Origin: Brevundimonas sp. MYb52 | Lineage (GTDB): Bacteria > Pseudomonadota > Alphaproteobacteria > Caulobacterales > Caulobacteraceae | Reading direction: 5' to 3' | Length of the DNA stretch: 64,000 nt | Assembly: GCF_002979535.1 (NCBI RefSeq) | Contig: NZ_PCPB01000002.1 | Location: 124,001 to 188,000 of the forward strand | Shown: piece by piece, positions 54,270 to 63,808 of the stretch | Layout of the letters: the number at the start of each line of letters is the position of its first letter | How positions within the stretch are numbered: the first letter of the stretch is position 1 | Notes under the pieces: model-generated | What the model was told of the DNA's origin: nothing | Database searches by the model: none | Seen by the model: the letters and a program-made list of their open reading frames with translations, nothing else | Made by a program: the position numbers and the translations under genes

Positions 54270-55550
54270 ATGCGCCGCGTCGTCATCACGGGCCTCGGCC
54301 TTGTCACTCCGCTCGGCACGGGCGTGGAACACGTCTGGAAAGGCATCGTCGAGGGCCGCTCGGGCATCGGTCCGATCACCTGCTTCGACACCGAGGGCTA
54401 TGGCTGCACCATCGCCGGTGAAGTGCCGTCCGTGGACGGCCGCGGGCGCGGCGCGCCGGACCAACCGGGCGTCTTCGATCCCGATCAGGTGATGTCGGCC
54501 AAGGACCGCAAGCGCGTCGACGACTTCATCCTCTACGCCATCGCCGCCGCCGACGAGGCCCTGGCCGACGCGAACTGGAAGCCGGAAACCGAGGACGACA
54601 AGGAAGCCACCGGCGTCATGGTCGGCTCCGGTATTGGCGGCCTGGGCCCCATCGCCGACACGGCCATCGTGCTGAAGGAACAGGGCGTCCGCCGCGTCAG
54701 CCCCTTTTTCATCCCTTCGGCCCTGATCAATCTGGCCTCGGGCCAGATCTCGATCCGCCACGGCCTGAAGGGGCCGAACCACTCGGTCGTCACCGCCTGC
54801 GCCACCGGCGCCCACGCCATCGGCGATGCGGCCCGCATGATCGCCCTGGGCGACGCCGAGGTCATGGTGGCGGGCGGCGCTGAGAGCTCGGTCGTGCCGA
54901 TCGGCATCGCCGGCTTCCTGGCCTGCAAGGCCCTGTGCACCGCCTACAACGACACACCTGAAAAGGCCTCGCGTCCCTATGATCGCGGCCACGCCGGCTT
55001 CATCATGGGCGAGGGCGCCGGCATCATGGTGCTGGAGGAATACGAGCACGCCAAGGCGCGCGGCGCCAAGATCTATGCCGAGGTCGTGGGCTACGGCATG
55101 AGCGGCGACGCCTATCATATCACCGCTCCGTCGGAAGACGGCGATGGTGGGCTGCGGGCCATGAAGATGGCGCTGAAGCGCGCCGGGATGGAGCCGTCGG
55201 ACCTTGACTACGTCAACGCCCACGGCACCTCGACCATGGCCGACTGGATCGAACTGCGCGCCATCGAGCGTTTGGTGGGCGATCACGCCAAGGACGTCGC
55301 GGTGTCCTCGACCAAGTCGATGACGGGCCACCTGCTGGGCGCCGCCGGGGCCATCGAGAGCATCTTCTCCGTCCTGGCCATCCGCGATCAGGTCGCCCCG
55401 CCGACCATCAACCTGGACGACCCCGAGCACGAGACGGCCATCGACCTGGTCCCGCACAAGGGCAAGCCGATGAAGATCGATGTCGCCATGTCCAACAGCT
55501 TCGGCTTCGGCGGCACCAATGCGGCCGTGATCTTCAAGAAGGTCGACTGA
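54270..55550 (+). CDS. fabF: Beta-ketoacyl-ACP synthase II
   Basis: Condensing enzyme of fatty-acid elongation. The catalytic Cys lies in VVTACATGAHAIGDAARM, with the His residues in VNAHGTSTMADWIE and MTGHLLGAAGAIESIF. The start MRRVVITGLGLVTPLG and the end SFGFGGTNAAVIFKKVD are standard. Length of 426 residues is slightly above E. coli (413) because of an insertion near residues 50-75. The mltG start follows one base after the stop. Confidence 0.97.
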   Translation: MRRVVITGLGLVTPLGTGVEHVWKGIVEGRSGIGPITCFDTEGYGCTIAGEVPSVDGRGRGAPDQPGVFDPDQVMSAKDRKRVDDFILYAIAAADEALADANWKPETEDDKEATGVMVGSGIGGLGPIADTAIVLKEQGVRRVSPFFIPSALINLASGQISIRHGLKGPNHSVVTACATGAHAIGDAARMIALGDAEVMVAGGAESSVVPIGIAGFLACKALCTAYNDTPEKASRPYDRGHAGFIMGEGAGIMVLEEYEHAKARGAKIYAEVVGYGMSGDAYHITAPSEDGDGGLRAMKMALKRAGMEPSDLDYVNAHGTSTMADWIELRAIERLVGDHAKDVAVSSTKSMTGHLLGAAGAIESIFSVLAIRDQVAPPTINLDDPEHETAIDLVPHKGKPMKIDVAMSNSFGFGGTNAAVIFKKVD

Positions 55551-55551
55551 T

Positions 55552-56745
55552 TTGGCCAAGGCTCCGTCGCGCCGCACCCCGAAGGTTCGCATCCCCAAGA
55601 ATCGCGTGCCGAAGCGGGGCGGCGGAGCACCCAAATCCAGCCTCGGCGTCGGTCTGATCACCGCCGCCGGGACGTTGGGCCTGTTCGTGGTCGCGGCCCT
55701 GATCGCCTTGTGGGCGGTCTATTGGGGACCGGGACCGAAGGCGGTCGAGGGTGAAGCGACGGTCGTCACCCTTCCGGCCGGCGCGGGCGTGCCGGCGATT
55801 GCGGCGAGCCTGAAATCGGCGGGCGTGATCCGTTCGACCGACTTGTTCCGCGCCGCCGTCAGCCTGAGCGGCGCCGATCGCAAGATCCGCGCGGGCGAGT
55901 ATGAGGTGCCCTCGGGCGCCTCCCTATCCACCGTGGTCGGCCTGTTAGTCGACGGCAAGGCGGTGCGTCACTACGTGACCCTGCCGGAGGGCTGGTCCTC
56001 GGCCCAGGCGGTCGACATCCTGATGAAGCAGCCGGTCCTGACCGGCGAGGTCGAGGTCCCCGCCGAAGGCACCCTGTGGCCTGACACCTATGAGGTAGCG
56101 CGCGGCGAGACCCGCGCCTCGGTCGTGGCGCGGATGCAGCGCGCCGCCAAGACCAAGCTGGCCGCCCTGTGGGCCTCGCGCTCGCCCAACACCATCGTCA
56201 CGACGCCGGAAGAAGCCATGGTCCTGGCCTCCATCGTCGAGAAGGAGACGGGTCTGGCCTCGGAACGGCCCGAGGTGGCGGCGGTTTTCACCAACCGACT
56301 GCGGCTGGGGATGCGGCTGGAGAGCGATCCGACCATCGTCTATGGCGTGACCAAGGGCCGTCCGCTGGGCCGGGGCATCCGCGCCTCGGAACTGCGCGCC
56401 CAGACGCCGTGGAACACCTATCTGATCGACGGCCTGCCGCCGACGCCCATCGCCAATCCAGGCGAGGAGGCGCTGAAGGCGGTGCTGAACCCGCCGCGTT
56501 CGGAATATGTCTTCTTCGTCGCTGATGGCACCGGCGGACATGTTTTCGCCCGGACCTATCCCGAGCACCTGCTGAACGTGGCGCGCTGGCGCGAGATCGA
56601 ACGACGCAAGGCGGGTCCGCCGCCGGGCCAGGCCGCCTCGGTTCCCGGCGCGGCGGCGACGCCGATGGGCGAGTCGGCGGCCTCGCCCGTGGTCATCCCG
56701 CCGGGCGCCAAGGTCATCTCCGTGCCGACGGCGGTTCCGCAATGA
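55552..56745 (+). CDS. mltG: Endolytic murein transglycosylase MltG
   Basis: Membrane-bound lytic transglycosylase that ends nascent glycan strands. After a basic N-terminus comes one membrane helix (LITAAGTLGLFVVAALIALW), then the LysM-like part (VVTLPAGAGVPAIAASL) and the YceG domain with catalytic Glu in LASIVEKETGLASERP and the SDPTIVYG segment (here ESDPTIVYGV). The start codon is TTG one base after the fabF stop, implying coupling. The C-terminal tail after about residue 345 is Pro/Ala-rich and not conserved. It overlaps the next gene by four bases. Confidence 0.94.
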   Translation: MAKAPSRRTPKVRIPKNRVPKRGGGAPKSSLGVGLITAAGTLGLFVVAALIALWAVYWGPGPKAVEGEATVVTLPAGAGVPAIAASLKSAGVIRSTDLFRAAVSLSGADRKIRAGEYEVPSGASLSTVVGLLVDGKAVRHYVTLPEGWSSAQAVDILMKQPVLTGEVEVPAEGTLWPDTYEVARGETRASVVARMQRAAKTKLAALWASRSPNTIVTTPEEAMVLASIVEKETGLASERPEVAAVFTNRLRLGMRLESDPTIVYGVTKGRPLGRGIRASELRAQTPWNTYLIDGLPPTPIANPGEEALKAVLNPPRSEYVFFVADGTGGHVFARTYPEHLLNVARWREIERRKAGPPPGQAASVPGAAATPMGESAASPVVIPPGAKVISVPTAVPQ

Positions 56746-57626
56746 GCAGGATTTCGGGCATGACCGGATTCGGCCGGGCCGACGGGGCGCTGGACGGCTG
56801 GACCTGGACGGTTGAGGCGCGCTCGGTCAACGGGCGCTCGCTGGAGGTCCGCTATCGCGGGCCGGGCGGCTTCGAGAATCTGGAACGGCTGACCAAGGCG
56901 ACGGCGCAGGCGCGTCTGAACCGGGGTCAGGTGACGCTGGGCGTTCAAGCCAAGCGGGCCGAGGGCAATGAGCCCGCCCCGCGCGTCAATGAGGCGGTGC
57001 TGGCGACCTATCTGAAGCTGGCGAACCAGTTGGCGGAGGAGGGGGCGGTTCCGCCCTCGGCCGACGGTCTGTTGGCCCTGCGCGGCGTCATCGAGGTGGC
57101 CGAGGCGGTCGAGGACCCTGAAGGCCAGGCCGCGGTCGAAGCCGCTATCGCCGTCACCATCGAACAGGCGCTGGACGCGCTGAAGCAGTCGCGTCAGCGC
57201 GAGGGCGAGCAGCTGACGCCGGTCATCCACGACTTCGTCGGGACGATCGAGGCCCTGGTCGCGCGCGCCGAGCTGGAGGCCTCAAGTCAGACGGAGGCGA
57301 TCCGCGAACGCTTCACCCGCCGGATCAGCGAACTGGCCCCCGACGCGCCGGGTCTGGACGAGCGGATTTTCCTTGAAGCCGCCGCCCTGGCGACCAAGGC
57401 CGACGTGCGAGAGGAACTGGATCGCCTGACCGCCCACGTCGATTCAGCCCGCACACTGTTGCAGCAACCCCCCGCCGGGCGAAAACTCGACTTCCTGATG
57501 CAGGAATTCATGCGTGAAGCGAACACGCTCTGCTCGAAATCCGCTACCACGCCGCTCACCGGAATCGGCCTCGAACTGAAGGCCGTCATCGAGCAGCTTC
57601 GAGAACAAGTTCAGAATGTCGAATAA
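56742..57626 (+). CDS. YicC-family endoribonuclease
   Basis: A 294-residue YicC/YloC protein. The N-terminus ISGMTGFGRADGALDGWTW and the VEARSVNGRSLEVRYR stretch are diagnostic, as are the C-terminal GRKLDFLMQEFMREANTLCSK-type block (positions about 245-265 of the protein) and the final EQLREQVQNVE. Members cut RNA and have been linked to stress and small-RNA turnover. It overlaps mltG by four bases and gmk by 11 bases, so all three are coupled. The order yicC-gmk is widely conserved. Confidence 0.93.
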   Translation: MSRISGMTGFGRADGALDGWTWTVEARSVNGRSLEVRYRGPGGFENLERLTKATAQARLNRGQVTLGVQAKRAEGNEPAPRVNEAVLATYLKLANQLAEEGAVPPSADGLLALRGVIEVAEAVEDPEGQAAVEAAIAVTIEQALDALKQSRQREGEQLTPVIHDFVGTIEALVARAELEASSQTEAIRERFTRRISELAPDAPGLDERIFLEAAALATKADVREELDRLTAHVDSARTLLQQPPAGRKLDFLMQEFMREANTLCSKSATTPLTGIGLELKAVIEQLREQVQNVE

Positions 57627-58257
57627 CCGCACCCCCCGCCGTGGCGTCCTGCTGATCGTGGCCAGTCCGTCGGGGGCCGGGAAGACGTCGCTGTGCCGCC
57701 GCCTGATGGCCGACCACAAGGGGTTGGAGTTGTCGGTGTCGATGACCACGCGCGGCATCCGTCCCGGCGAGGTGGACGGCCGCGACTATCACTTCGTCAC
57801 CCACGAGGAGTTCCAGCGCCTGATCGACGGCGATGCCTTCCTGGAATGGGCCGACGTGCACGGTAACCGCTATGGCTCGCCGCGGGCGCCCGTGGACCGC
57901 GCCCTGGCCGAGGGCCGCGACGTCCTGTTCGACATCGACTGGCAGGGCGCCCGCGACGTGGCCGAGAAATGCCCCGGCGACGCCGTGCGCGTCTTCGTCA
58001 TGCCGCCCAGCCTGGAAGAACTGCGCCGCCGTCTGGTGACGCGCTCGCAGGACGCCGAGGACGTGATCGAACGCCGCGTCGCCAACGCCAAGGGCGAGAT
58101 CGAACACTGCGACGAGTTCGACTACGTCCTGGTCAACGAGGACTTCGACCGCTCCTACGCCGAGTTGGCCCACATCTATCACGCCGAGCGCAGCCGCCGT
58201 CACCGCAACCTGTGGGTCGACGCCTACAAGAGCGCCCTGATGAAGGAAGTGGTCTGA
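57616..58257 (+). CDS. gmk: Guanylate kinase
   Basis: Phosphorylates GMP to GDP with ATP. The P-loop is VASPSGAGKTSLCRRL; GMP-binding residues lie in SVSMTTRGIRPGEVDGRDYH and FLEWADVHGNRYGSPRA; IDWQGARDV follows. Length of 213 residues is normal. The ATG lies inside the yicC 3' end (11-base overlap). It ends four bases before the convergent L,D-transpeptidase stop. Confidence 0.97.
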   Translation: MSNNRTPRRGVLLIVASPSGAGKTSLCRRLMADHKGLELSVSMTTRGIRPGEVDGRDYHFVTHEEFQRLIDGDAFLEWADVHGNRYGSPRAPVDRALAEGRDVLFDIDWQGARDVAEKCPGDAVRVFVMPPSLEELRRRLVTRSQDAEDVIERRVANAKGEIEHCDEFDYVLVNEDFDRSYAELAHIYHAERSRRHRNLWVDAYKSALMKEVV

Positions 58258-58261
58258 CCGC

Positions 58262-59308
58262 CTAGCGGAAGACCACTCGCACGCCGGGTTTGACCCGCGA
58301 CGCCAGTTGTTCGGCGTCCCAGTTGGTCAGGCGCACGCAGCCGCTGGAGAAGGTCTTGCCGACTTTTGACGGGTCCGGCGTGCCGTGGATGCCATAGGTG
58401 TCGCGCGACAGGTCGATCCACACCGAGCCAACCGGATTGTTCGGTCCCGGCGGCACGATGACCTTGCGGTCGCCCCGATCATAGCTGACCCGGTCGGGGT
58501 CATAGGTGTAGTTGGGCTCGGGCGCGACGCCGACGACGGTGAGGTCGCCGGAGGGCGCGGGGCGGGCCGAACTACCGATGGTGGCCGGATAGAAGGCCAG
58601 CAACTTGTCATTGGCGTCATAGGCGCGGACCGAGCGTTCGGTCTTGTCCACCACGATGCGGGCCACGTCGCCGGTCAGGTCGGTCTGGGCGACGGCGGCG
58701 ACGATGATGGTCTGGCCCGCCTTGCCGAAGTTGACGCCGGGATTGAGGGCGCGCAGCAGACCCTCGGTCATGTGGAACTTCTCGGCCAGGGCTTCCAGCG
58801 GCGTCGCGTAGCCGACGGTGGCCAGCTTCGACATGGCCTGGAGATCGGGCGGGAGTTGACCAACAAACGGCCCAGCCAGATCGGCGGCGGCGATGGTGTA
58901 GTCGGCCATGACCTTGCCAGTGTCGGCGGCGGTTAGGCGGCGGAAGACCTCGGCGTCCAGAACGCCGTCCTCGGGCAGGCCGGCGGCCTTTTCAAACGCG
59001 GCGATGGCCTGGCGCGTATTGTCGCCGCCCAGGCCGTCGATGACGCCGGGCGAGAAGTTGGCGCGGTCCAGCAGGATCTGGGCGCGGGCGATGGCGGGGT
59101 CGGGTGTGGCAGGAGTCGTCGGGCTGTTGGCTGCCGAAGGGGTGGCCTCGAACACCGCCGCCTCGATGGCCTCTCGCGTCAGGGCGGGAGCCGTCGTGAC
59201 AGCGGATGGCTGTTCGGGCTTTGGCGTCTCGGCGGGTGATCCGCAGGCGGTCAGGGCGACCAGGGCGAAGGGCAGGGCGGCGGAGGCAGCGAGACGCGAT
59301 TTCAGCAT
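58262..59308 (-). CDS. Lipoprotein L,D-transpeptidase (YkuD family)
   Basis: Peptidoglycan-modifying enzyme that forms 3-3 cross-links or attaches proteins. The signal ends in lipobox LTACG, giving an acylated Cys about residue 22. A peptidoglycan-binding-1 domain follows (about 75-115: LLDRANFSPGVIDGLGGDN), then a LysM-like part (about 160-205) and the YkuD catalytic domain with YGIHGTPDPSKVG and the nucleophile Cys in FSSGCVRLTNWDAEQL. All catalytic residues are present. It is monocistronic, convergent with gmk. Confidence 0.93.
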   Translation of the reverse strand: MLKSRLAASAALPFALVALTACGSPAETPKPEQPSAVTTAPALTREAIEAAVFEATPSAANSPTTPATPDPAIARAQILLDRANFSPGVIDGLGGDNTRQAIAAFEKAAGLPEDGVLDAEVFRRLTAADTGKVMADYTIAAADLAGPFVGQLPPDLQAMSKLATVGYATPLEALAEKFHMTEGLLRALNPGVNFGKAGQTIIVAAVAQTDLTGDVARIVVDKTERSVRAYDANDKLLAFYPATIGSSARPAPSGDLTVVGVAPEPNYTYDPDRVSYDRGDRKVIVPPGPNNPVGSVWIDLSRDTYGIHGTPDPSKVGKTFSSGCVRLTNWDAEQLASRVKPGVRVVFR

Positions 59309-59344
59309 GAAAGCTCCGACGGTTTCGGGGCTTGTCGAACGTCC

Positions 59345-60502
59345 CTAGGCGCTGAGGGGTTCCTCGGCAGCCGCCGTTCGCGCCGCGAAGAAGGGCTTGA
59401 TGCGGCTCAGGGCGTCCTCGACCTGGGGCGTCGAGACGGCGAAGCTGAAGCGGATGAAGCGGTGGCCGTTGACCGGGTCGAAGTCGACGCCTGGGGCGGT
59501 CGCCACGCCGGTTTCGCGCAACAGGGCCTCGCAGAAGCCGATGCTGTCGTCGGTCAGGTGGCCGATGTCGGCGTAGATGTAGAAGGCGCCGTCCGGCGGG
59601 GCGATGGAGCGCAGGCCCATGGCCGGCAGGGCGTCTAGCATCAGGGTGCGGTTGGCGCGGTAGACGTCGATATTGGCCTCCAACTCCTCCTCCTCGTCCA
59701 TGGCGATCAGGCCGGCGTGCTGGCTGAGCGTGGCGGGCGTCAGGAACATGTTGCCGACGCGGGCGCGGGCTTGGGCCACCTCGGCCTCGGGCAGGATCAG
59801 CCAGCCCAGACGCCAGCCGGCCATGCTCCAGTATTTGGAGAAGCTGTTGACGATCAAGGCGTTCGGCTCGAACTGCAGCATCGATGGCGTCGGGCCGGTG
59901 TAGGACAGGCCGTGGTAGATCTCGTCCGAGATGACCGAGATGTTCCGTTCGCGGCAGACCTCGGCGATGGCCTTTAGTTCGTCCTCGGGGATGATGGTGC
60001 CGGTGGGGTTTGCGGGGCTGGCGATGATGACGCCGGCGGGGGCGGGATCGAGGGCGCGCAGGGCCTCGGCCGTCAACTGGAACCGCACCTCGGGGCCGCA
60101 GTCGATCTCGACCGGCTCCATGTGCAGGGCCTTCAGCGTGTTGCGATAGGCGACATAGCCGGGGCGGGCGATGGCCACTCGGTCACCGGGCTGGAAGCGC
60201 ATCATCAGGGCCAGCACCAGGGCGGGGGAGGCGCCGGCGGTCATGACCACTCGCTCGGGATCGACGGTGACGCCGTAGCGGTCGTCGTAAAGCTTGGCGA
60301 TGCGGGCGCGCAGGCCCGGACTTTCCCAGTAGCCGCCGGGCTCGCTGTCGAGAATGCGGTGCGCCTGGGCGATGGCGGCGGCGGGGGCGCCGGTCGAGGG
60401 CTGGCCGAACTCCATGTGGATGATGGAGCGGCCCTGGGCCTTCAACTCATGGGCCAGGCGGCTGACGCTGATAGCGCGGAAGGGGTCGATTTCAACAGGC
60501 AT
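59345..60502 (-). CDS. Class I/II aminotransferase
   Basis: PLP-dependent fold type I enzyme, 385 residues. The PLP lysine lies in NSFSKYWSMAGWRLGW; other landmarks are ASPANPTGTIIPEDEL, SDEIYHGLSY and the substrate-carboxylate Arg in FIRFSFAVS. It resembles aspartate/aromatic-type aminotransferases, but the specific amino acid is not clear. The ATG at 60502 gives MPVEIDPFRAISVSRL; an upstream extension lies inside rsmA and is Arg-rich, so it is rejected. It starts 8 bases after the rsmA stop. Confidence 0.88.
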   Translation of the reverse strand: MPVEIDPFRAISVSRLAHELKAQGRSIIHMEFGQPSTGAPAAAIAQAHRILDSEPGGYWESPGLRARIAKLYDDRYGVTVDPERVVMTAGASPALVLALMMRFQPGDRVAIARPGYVAYRNTLKALHMEPVEIDCGPEVRFQLTAEALRALDPAPAGVIIASPANPTGTIIPEDELKAIAEVCRERNISVISDEIYHGLSYTGPTPSMLQFEPNALIVNSFSKYWSMAGWRLGWLILPEAEVAQARARVGNMFLTPATLSQHAGLIAMDEEEELEANIDVYRANRTLMLDALPAMGLRSIAPPDGAFYIYADIGHLTDDSIGFCEALLRETGVATAPGVDFDPVNGHRFIRFSFAVSTPQVEDALSRIKPFFAARTAAAEEPLSA

Positions 60503-60510
60503 TGCGGCGG

Positions 60511-61320
60511 TCACTTCAGGGCGTCGGCCAGGCGGAGGAAGCCGGCGATGTCGATGACTTCGGCGCGGGCGTCGGGCTCGATGCCGGCGGCCTCGCACAG
60601 GGCGGCCCCGCCGAGCTGTTTCAGGCTGGAGCGCAGCATCTTGCGGCGCTGGCCGAAGGCGGCGGCGGTGACGCGTTCCAGCTTCTTCAGCCGTTCCGGC
60701 GACGGGCGGTCAGCCAGCGGCACCACATGCACGACCGCCGAGGCCACCTTGGGCGGCGGGGTGAAGGCGGCGGCGGGCAGGTGCATGACGATGCGGGCCT
60801 CGGCCACGGCCTGGGTAATGACGGCCAGACGGCCATAGGCATCATCGCCGGGGGCGGCGACGATGCGCTCGGCCACTTCCTTCTGGAACATCAGGGTGAG
60901 GGCGCAGGGCTGCCAGGGACCGGTCAGCCACTTGATCAGCAACGGCGTGCCGACATTGTAGGGCAGGTTGGACACCAGATGGGCCGGACCCTCGACCAAC
61001 TGGTTCTCGCGCACGTTCAGGGCGTCGCCCTCGACGATGGTCAGGCGGCCGGAGCCGTCGTCCAGTTCGCTGAGCAGGGGGATGAAGCGGGGGTCCTTCT
61101 CGACCAGCACCACCTTGCCGGCGTCGCTTTCCAGGATGGCGCGGGTCAGGCCGCCCGGGCCGGGGCCGACCTCGATCACGGCGCGGCCGTCGAAGGGGCC
61201 GGCGTAGCGGACGATCTTGCGCGTCACATTGAGGTCCAGCAGGAAGTGCTGGCCGAAGCTCTTTTTGGCCAGCAGGCCGTGGGCGTCGAGCGTTTCGCGA
61301 AGGGAAGGAAGGTCCGTCAT
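60511..61320 (-). CDS. rsmA: 16S rRNA dimethyladenosine transferase
   Basis: KsgA-type enzyme that dimethylates A1518 and A1519 of 16S rRNA, a late checkpoint in 30S assembly. It starts with the QHFLLD element (KKSFGQHFLLDLNVTRKIV), has the SAM motif VIEVGPGPGGLTRAIL and the catalytic SNLPYNVGTPLL. The C-terminal domain ends RADVIDIAGFLRLADALK-like. Length of 269 residues is normal. It lies 9 bases after pdxA and in the usual surA-pdxA-rsmA order. Confidence 0.97.
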   Translation of the reverse strand: MTDLPSLRETLDAHGLLAKKSFGQHFLLDLNVTRKIVRYAGPFDGRAVIEVGPGPGGLTRAILESDAGKVVLVEKDPRFIPLLSELDDGSGRLTIVEGDALNVRENQLVEGPAHLVSNLPYNVGTPLLIKWLTGPWQPCALTLMFQKEVAERIVAAPGDDAYGRLAVITQAVAEARIVMHLPAAAFTPPPKVASAVVHVVPLADRPSPERLKKLERVTAAAFGQRRKMLRSSLKQLGGAALCEAAGIEPDARAEVIDIAGFLRLADALK

Positions 61321-61329
61321 ACGGACGCC

Positions 61330-62346
61330 TTAGCGCGTGGCGCGCGCCGCCGCCATCTCTGAAGCCAGACGCAGGGCGGCGATGAAGCTGTCGGCGCGGG
61401 CGATCCCCTTGCCGGCGATGTCGAAGCCGGTGCCGTGATCGGGCGAGGTGCGGACGATGGGCAGACCGAGCGTGGCGTTGACCCCGCCCCAGAAGTCCAG
61501 CGTCTTGACCGGGATCAGGGCCTGGTCGTGATAGAGGCAGACCGTCGCGTCGTATCGGGCGCGCGCCTCCTCGTGGAACAGGGTGTCGGCGGGCAGGGGA
61601 TCGGTGATGTTGAGCCCCTCGGCGCGCAGGGCGGCGGCGGCGGGACGTAGCACCTCGACCTCCTGCAGGCCGATGGAGCCGCCTTCGCCCGCGTGGGGGT
61701 TCAGGGCGGCCAGGGCCAGACGAGGGGCCGCAATGCCGAAATCGCGCTTCATCGACTCATGAACGACGCGGGCGACGCGCATGACGCGGTCGGCCGTGAT
61801 CAACTCCGGCAGTTGATCAATAGGGACGTGGATCGTCACCAGACAGGCGCGCAGGTCCTTGGCGGTCAGCATCATGACCGGGCCGCGCGTGCCATTAAAG
61901 GGCATGTCGGCAGTCAGTTCAGCGATGAACTCGGTGTGGCCAGGGAAGCGGAAGCCGGACGCATACATGGGCGCCTTGGCGATGGGGGCCGTCACGATCC
62001 CGCAGGCCTCGCCCGAGAGATTCAGGCCGACCGCCCGCTCGATCCAGTCGGCCACGGCGGGGGCGTTCAGGGGATCGGGCTGGCCCGGCGTCACCGGCGC
62101 GGGGGCCGGTGCGTGCAGGACCGGGATGGCGCGGCCAAAGACGGCGGCGGCGTCGGACGGGCTGAAGACCTGTTCGACCGGCGCGCCATGAGCGGCCAGG
62201 ACGTCAGCGTCGCCGATGACGGCGAAGGGAACGACGGGGGCCAGGGGGCCGGGCCGCGTGGCCAGGACGGACCAGGCGCGCGCGATGATCTCCGGCCCCA
62301 CGCCGGCGGGGTCGCCCATCGTGACGATGAGCGGCCGGACGGTCAT
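61330..62346 (-). CDS. pdxA: 4-hydroxythreonine-4-phosphate dehydrogenase
   Basis: Vitamin B6 synthesis enzyme oxidising 4-phosphohydroxy-L-threonine. It begins PLIVTMGDPAGVGPEII; metal-binding His residues are in FRFPGHTEFIAE, ALNPHAGEGGSIG and CLYHDQALIPVK; the end has TSPDHGTGFDIAGKG. Length of 338 residues is normal. The ATG at 62346 overlaps the surA stop by one base (TAATG), giving tight coupling. A longer in-frame reading upstream lies inside surA and is not used. Confidence 0.96.
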   Translation of the reverse strand: MTVRPLIVTMGDPAGVGPEIIARAWSVLATRPGPLAPVVPFAVIGDADVLAAHGAPVEQVFSPSDAAAVFGRAIPVLHAPAPAPVTPGQPDPLNAPAVADWIERAVGLNLSGEACGIVTAPIAKAPMYASGFRFPGHTEFIAELTADMPFNGTRGPVMMLTAKDLRACLVTIHVPIDQLPELITADRVMRVARVVHESMKRDFGIAAPRLALAALNPHAGEGGSIGLQEVEVLRPAAAALRAEGLNITDPLPADTLFHEEARARYDATVCLYHDQALIPVKTLDFWGGVNATLGLPIVRTSPDHGTGFDIAGKGIARADSFIAALRLASEMAAARATR

Positions 62347-63698
62347 TACTGCTTGATCTCGATCAGAGCGTCGGCCCGTAGGTCGCGCAGATAGCGGCGG
62401 CCCAGCATGGCGTAGTTCTGATTCTGCAGGCGGGATTCGACCTGTTGGGCCGAGGGGGCCTCGGGGCCGCCGAGGCGGCGACCGCAAACGGCCAGCAGGT
62501 GAACGCCCAGCGGGCTGCGCACGGCGCTGCTGACCGAGCCGATCTCGGCCGAACGGGCGACCTGTTGGAACTGCGGCAGCAGGTTGGCCACGTCGCTTTC
62601 GCCCAGGTCGGCGCCCAGCATGCCTTGCTCGGCACGGGCGCGTTCCAGGATGTTGTCGCAGGTCAGGCTGCCGCGCAGGGCTTCCAGGCGCTGGGTCGCA
62701 GCGGTGACTTCGGCTTCCGTGGCGGTTTCCGGCAACTCGATCATGACCTGCTTCATCTGAACCAGGCTGGTGGCCGCACCGGAGCGCTTGTCTCGCATGT
62801 AGAGGATGTAGACGCCGCCATCGACGGGGATGGGGTTCGACAACTGGCCGACAGCGAGGGACTCCATCGCGGTTTCCAGCGCCGGCTGGATCGTGCCCTG
62901 GACCACCCATCCGGCGTCGCCGCCGCGCGCCGCTGACGGGGCGGCCGAGAACTGACGGGCGACGGCCATGAAGGGCGCGCCCTGGACCATCTGTTGCACC
63001 AGTTGGCGCGCGCCGTTCAAGGCTTCCTGCATGCCGCCGACACGGCTGGCTTCAAGATAGATCTCGCCGACCAGATACTGGGGCTTGGTGGCGGCCTCGG
63101 TCAGTTGGCGCATGGCCTGATCGACCTGGGTGCGGCTGACCTTGGCGCGGTCGCGGAAACGTCCGCCGACCAGGTCGCGCCAGCCGATCTCGGTGCGCAG
63201 CTGTTCGCGGAAGGGCTGAGGGCGGATGCCGCCCTGTTCCAGGAAGGCCATGTAGTTCTGCGGAGTCGTGCCGGCCTCGCGGGCCATGCCGGCAATCTCC
63301 TGATCGACCTCCTGATCGCTGATCTTCAGCGACTCGAACTTGGCGATCTCGGCGTCCTGAAGGTGTTTCTCGATCAGATCGTTGAGCGCTTGCTGCTGAA
63401 TGGCGGCGATGTTTTCTTCGGTGGGCTGAATCTGAGACATGGCCATGATGACCAGCATGCGTTGGCGCAGGTCGTAGCCGGTGATGATGCGGTCGTTGAC
63501 CGTGGCGATGATGCCGTCGGCCAGACGGAACTGCGGCGCTGCGGTCGCGCGTTGGGGCGCGTCCTCTGCCGCCGGATTGAGGGTTCCCGCGGCCGAGGCC
63601 GGTTGGGCGGGCGTCGTCTGCGCGGCGGACTGACCGACAGCCGAACCGGCGATGAGGGCGGCCATGGCCACGCCCGTCGTATAACGCATCAAACCCAT
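62346..63698 (-). CDS. surA: SurA-type periplasmic peptidyl-prolyl isomerase
   Basis: Periplasmic chaperone that escorts outer-membrane proteins to BamA. The signal peptide ends near VGQSAAQ. The SurA N-terminal domain begins LADGIIATVNDRIITGYDLRQ and includes QQALNDLIEKHLQDAEI. One parvulin domain (about residues 195-310) contains AAPSAARGGDAGWVVQG and LSNPIPVDGGVYILYM; a second, poorer one may follow at about 320-420. The ATG at 63698 has AGGA upstream at good spacing. It follows lptD by 110 bases on the same strand, as in E. coli. Confidence 0.93.
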   Translation of the reverse strand: MGLMRYTTGVAMAALIAGSAVGQSAAQTTPAQPASAAGTLNPAAEDAPQRATAAPQFRLADGIIATVNDRIITGYDLRQRMLVIMAMSQIQPTEENIAAIQQQALNDLIEKHLQDAEIAKFESLKISDQEVDQEIAGMAREAGTTPQNYMAFLEQGGIRPQPFREQLRTEIGWRDLVGGRFRDRAKVSRTQVDQAMRQLTEAATKPQYLVGEIYLEASRVGGMQEALNGARQLVQQMVQGAPFMAVARQFSAAPSAARGGDAGWVVQGTIQPALETAMESLAVGQLSNPIPVDGGVYILYMRDKRSGAATSLVQMKQVMIELPETATEAEVTAATQRLEALRGSLTCDNILERARAEQGMLGADLGESDVANLLPQFQQVARSAEIGSVSSAVRSPLGVHLLAVCGRRLGGPEAPSAQQVESRLQNQNYAMLGRRYLRDLRADALIEIKQ

Positions 63699-63808
63699 CG
63701 TCAGTCCTGATTCCCTAAAGCGGTCTCGGTCCGATCCAGCAGCGTCATCGACGACGCTGGACCAGGGAGGGCGCACGCCCCTGCACGCCATGCTTAGCGC
63801 ATATCACT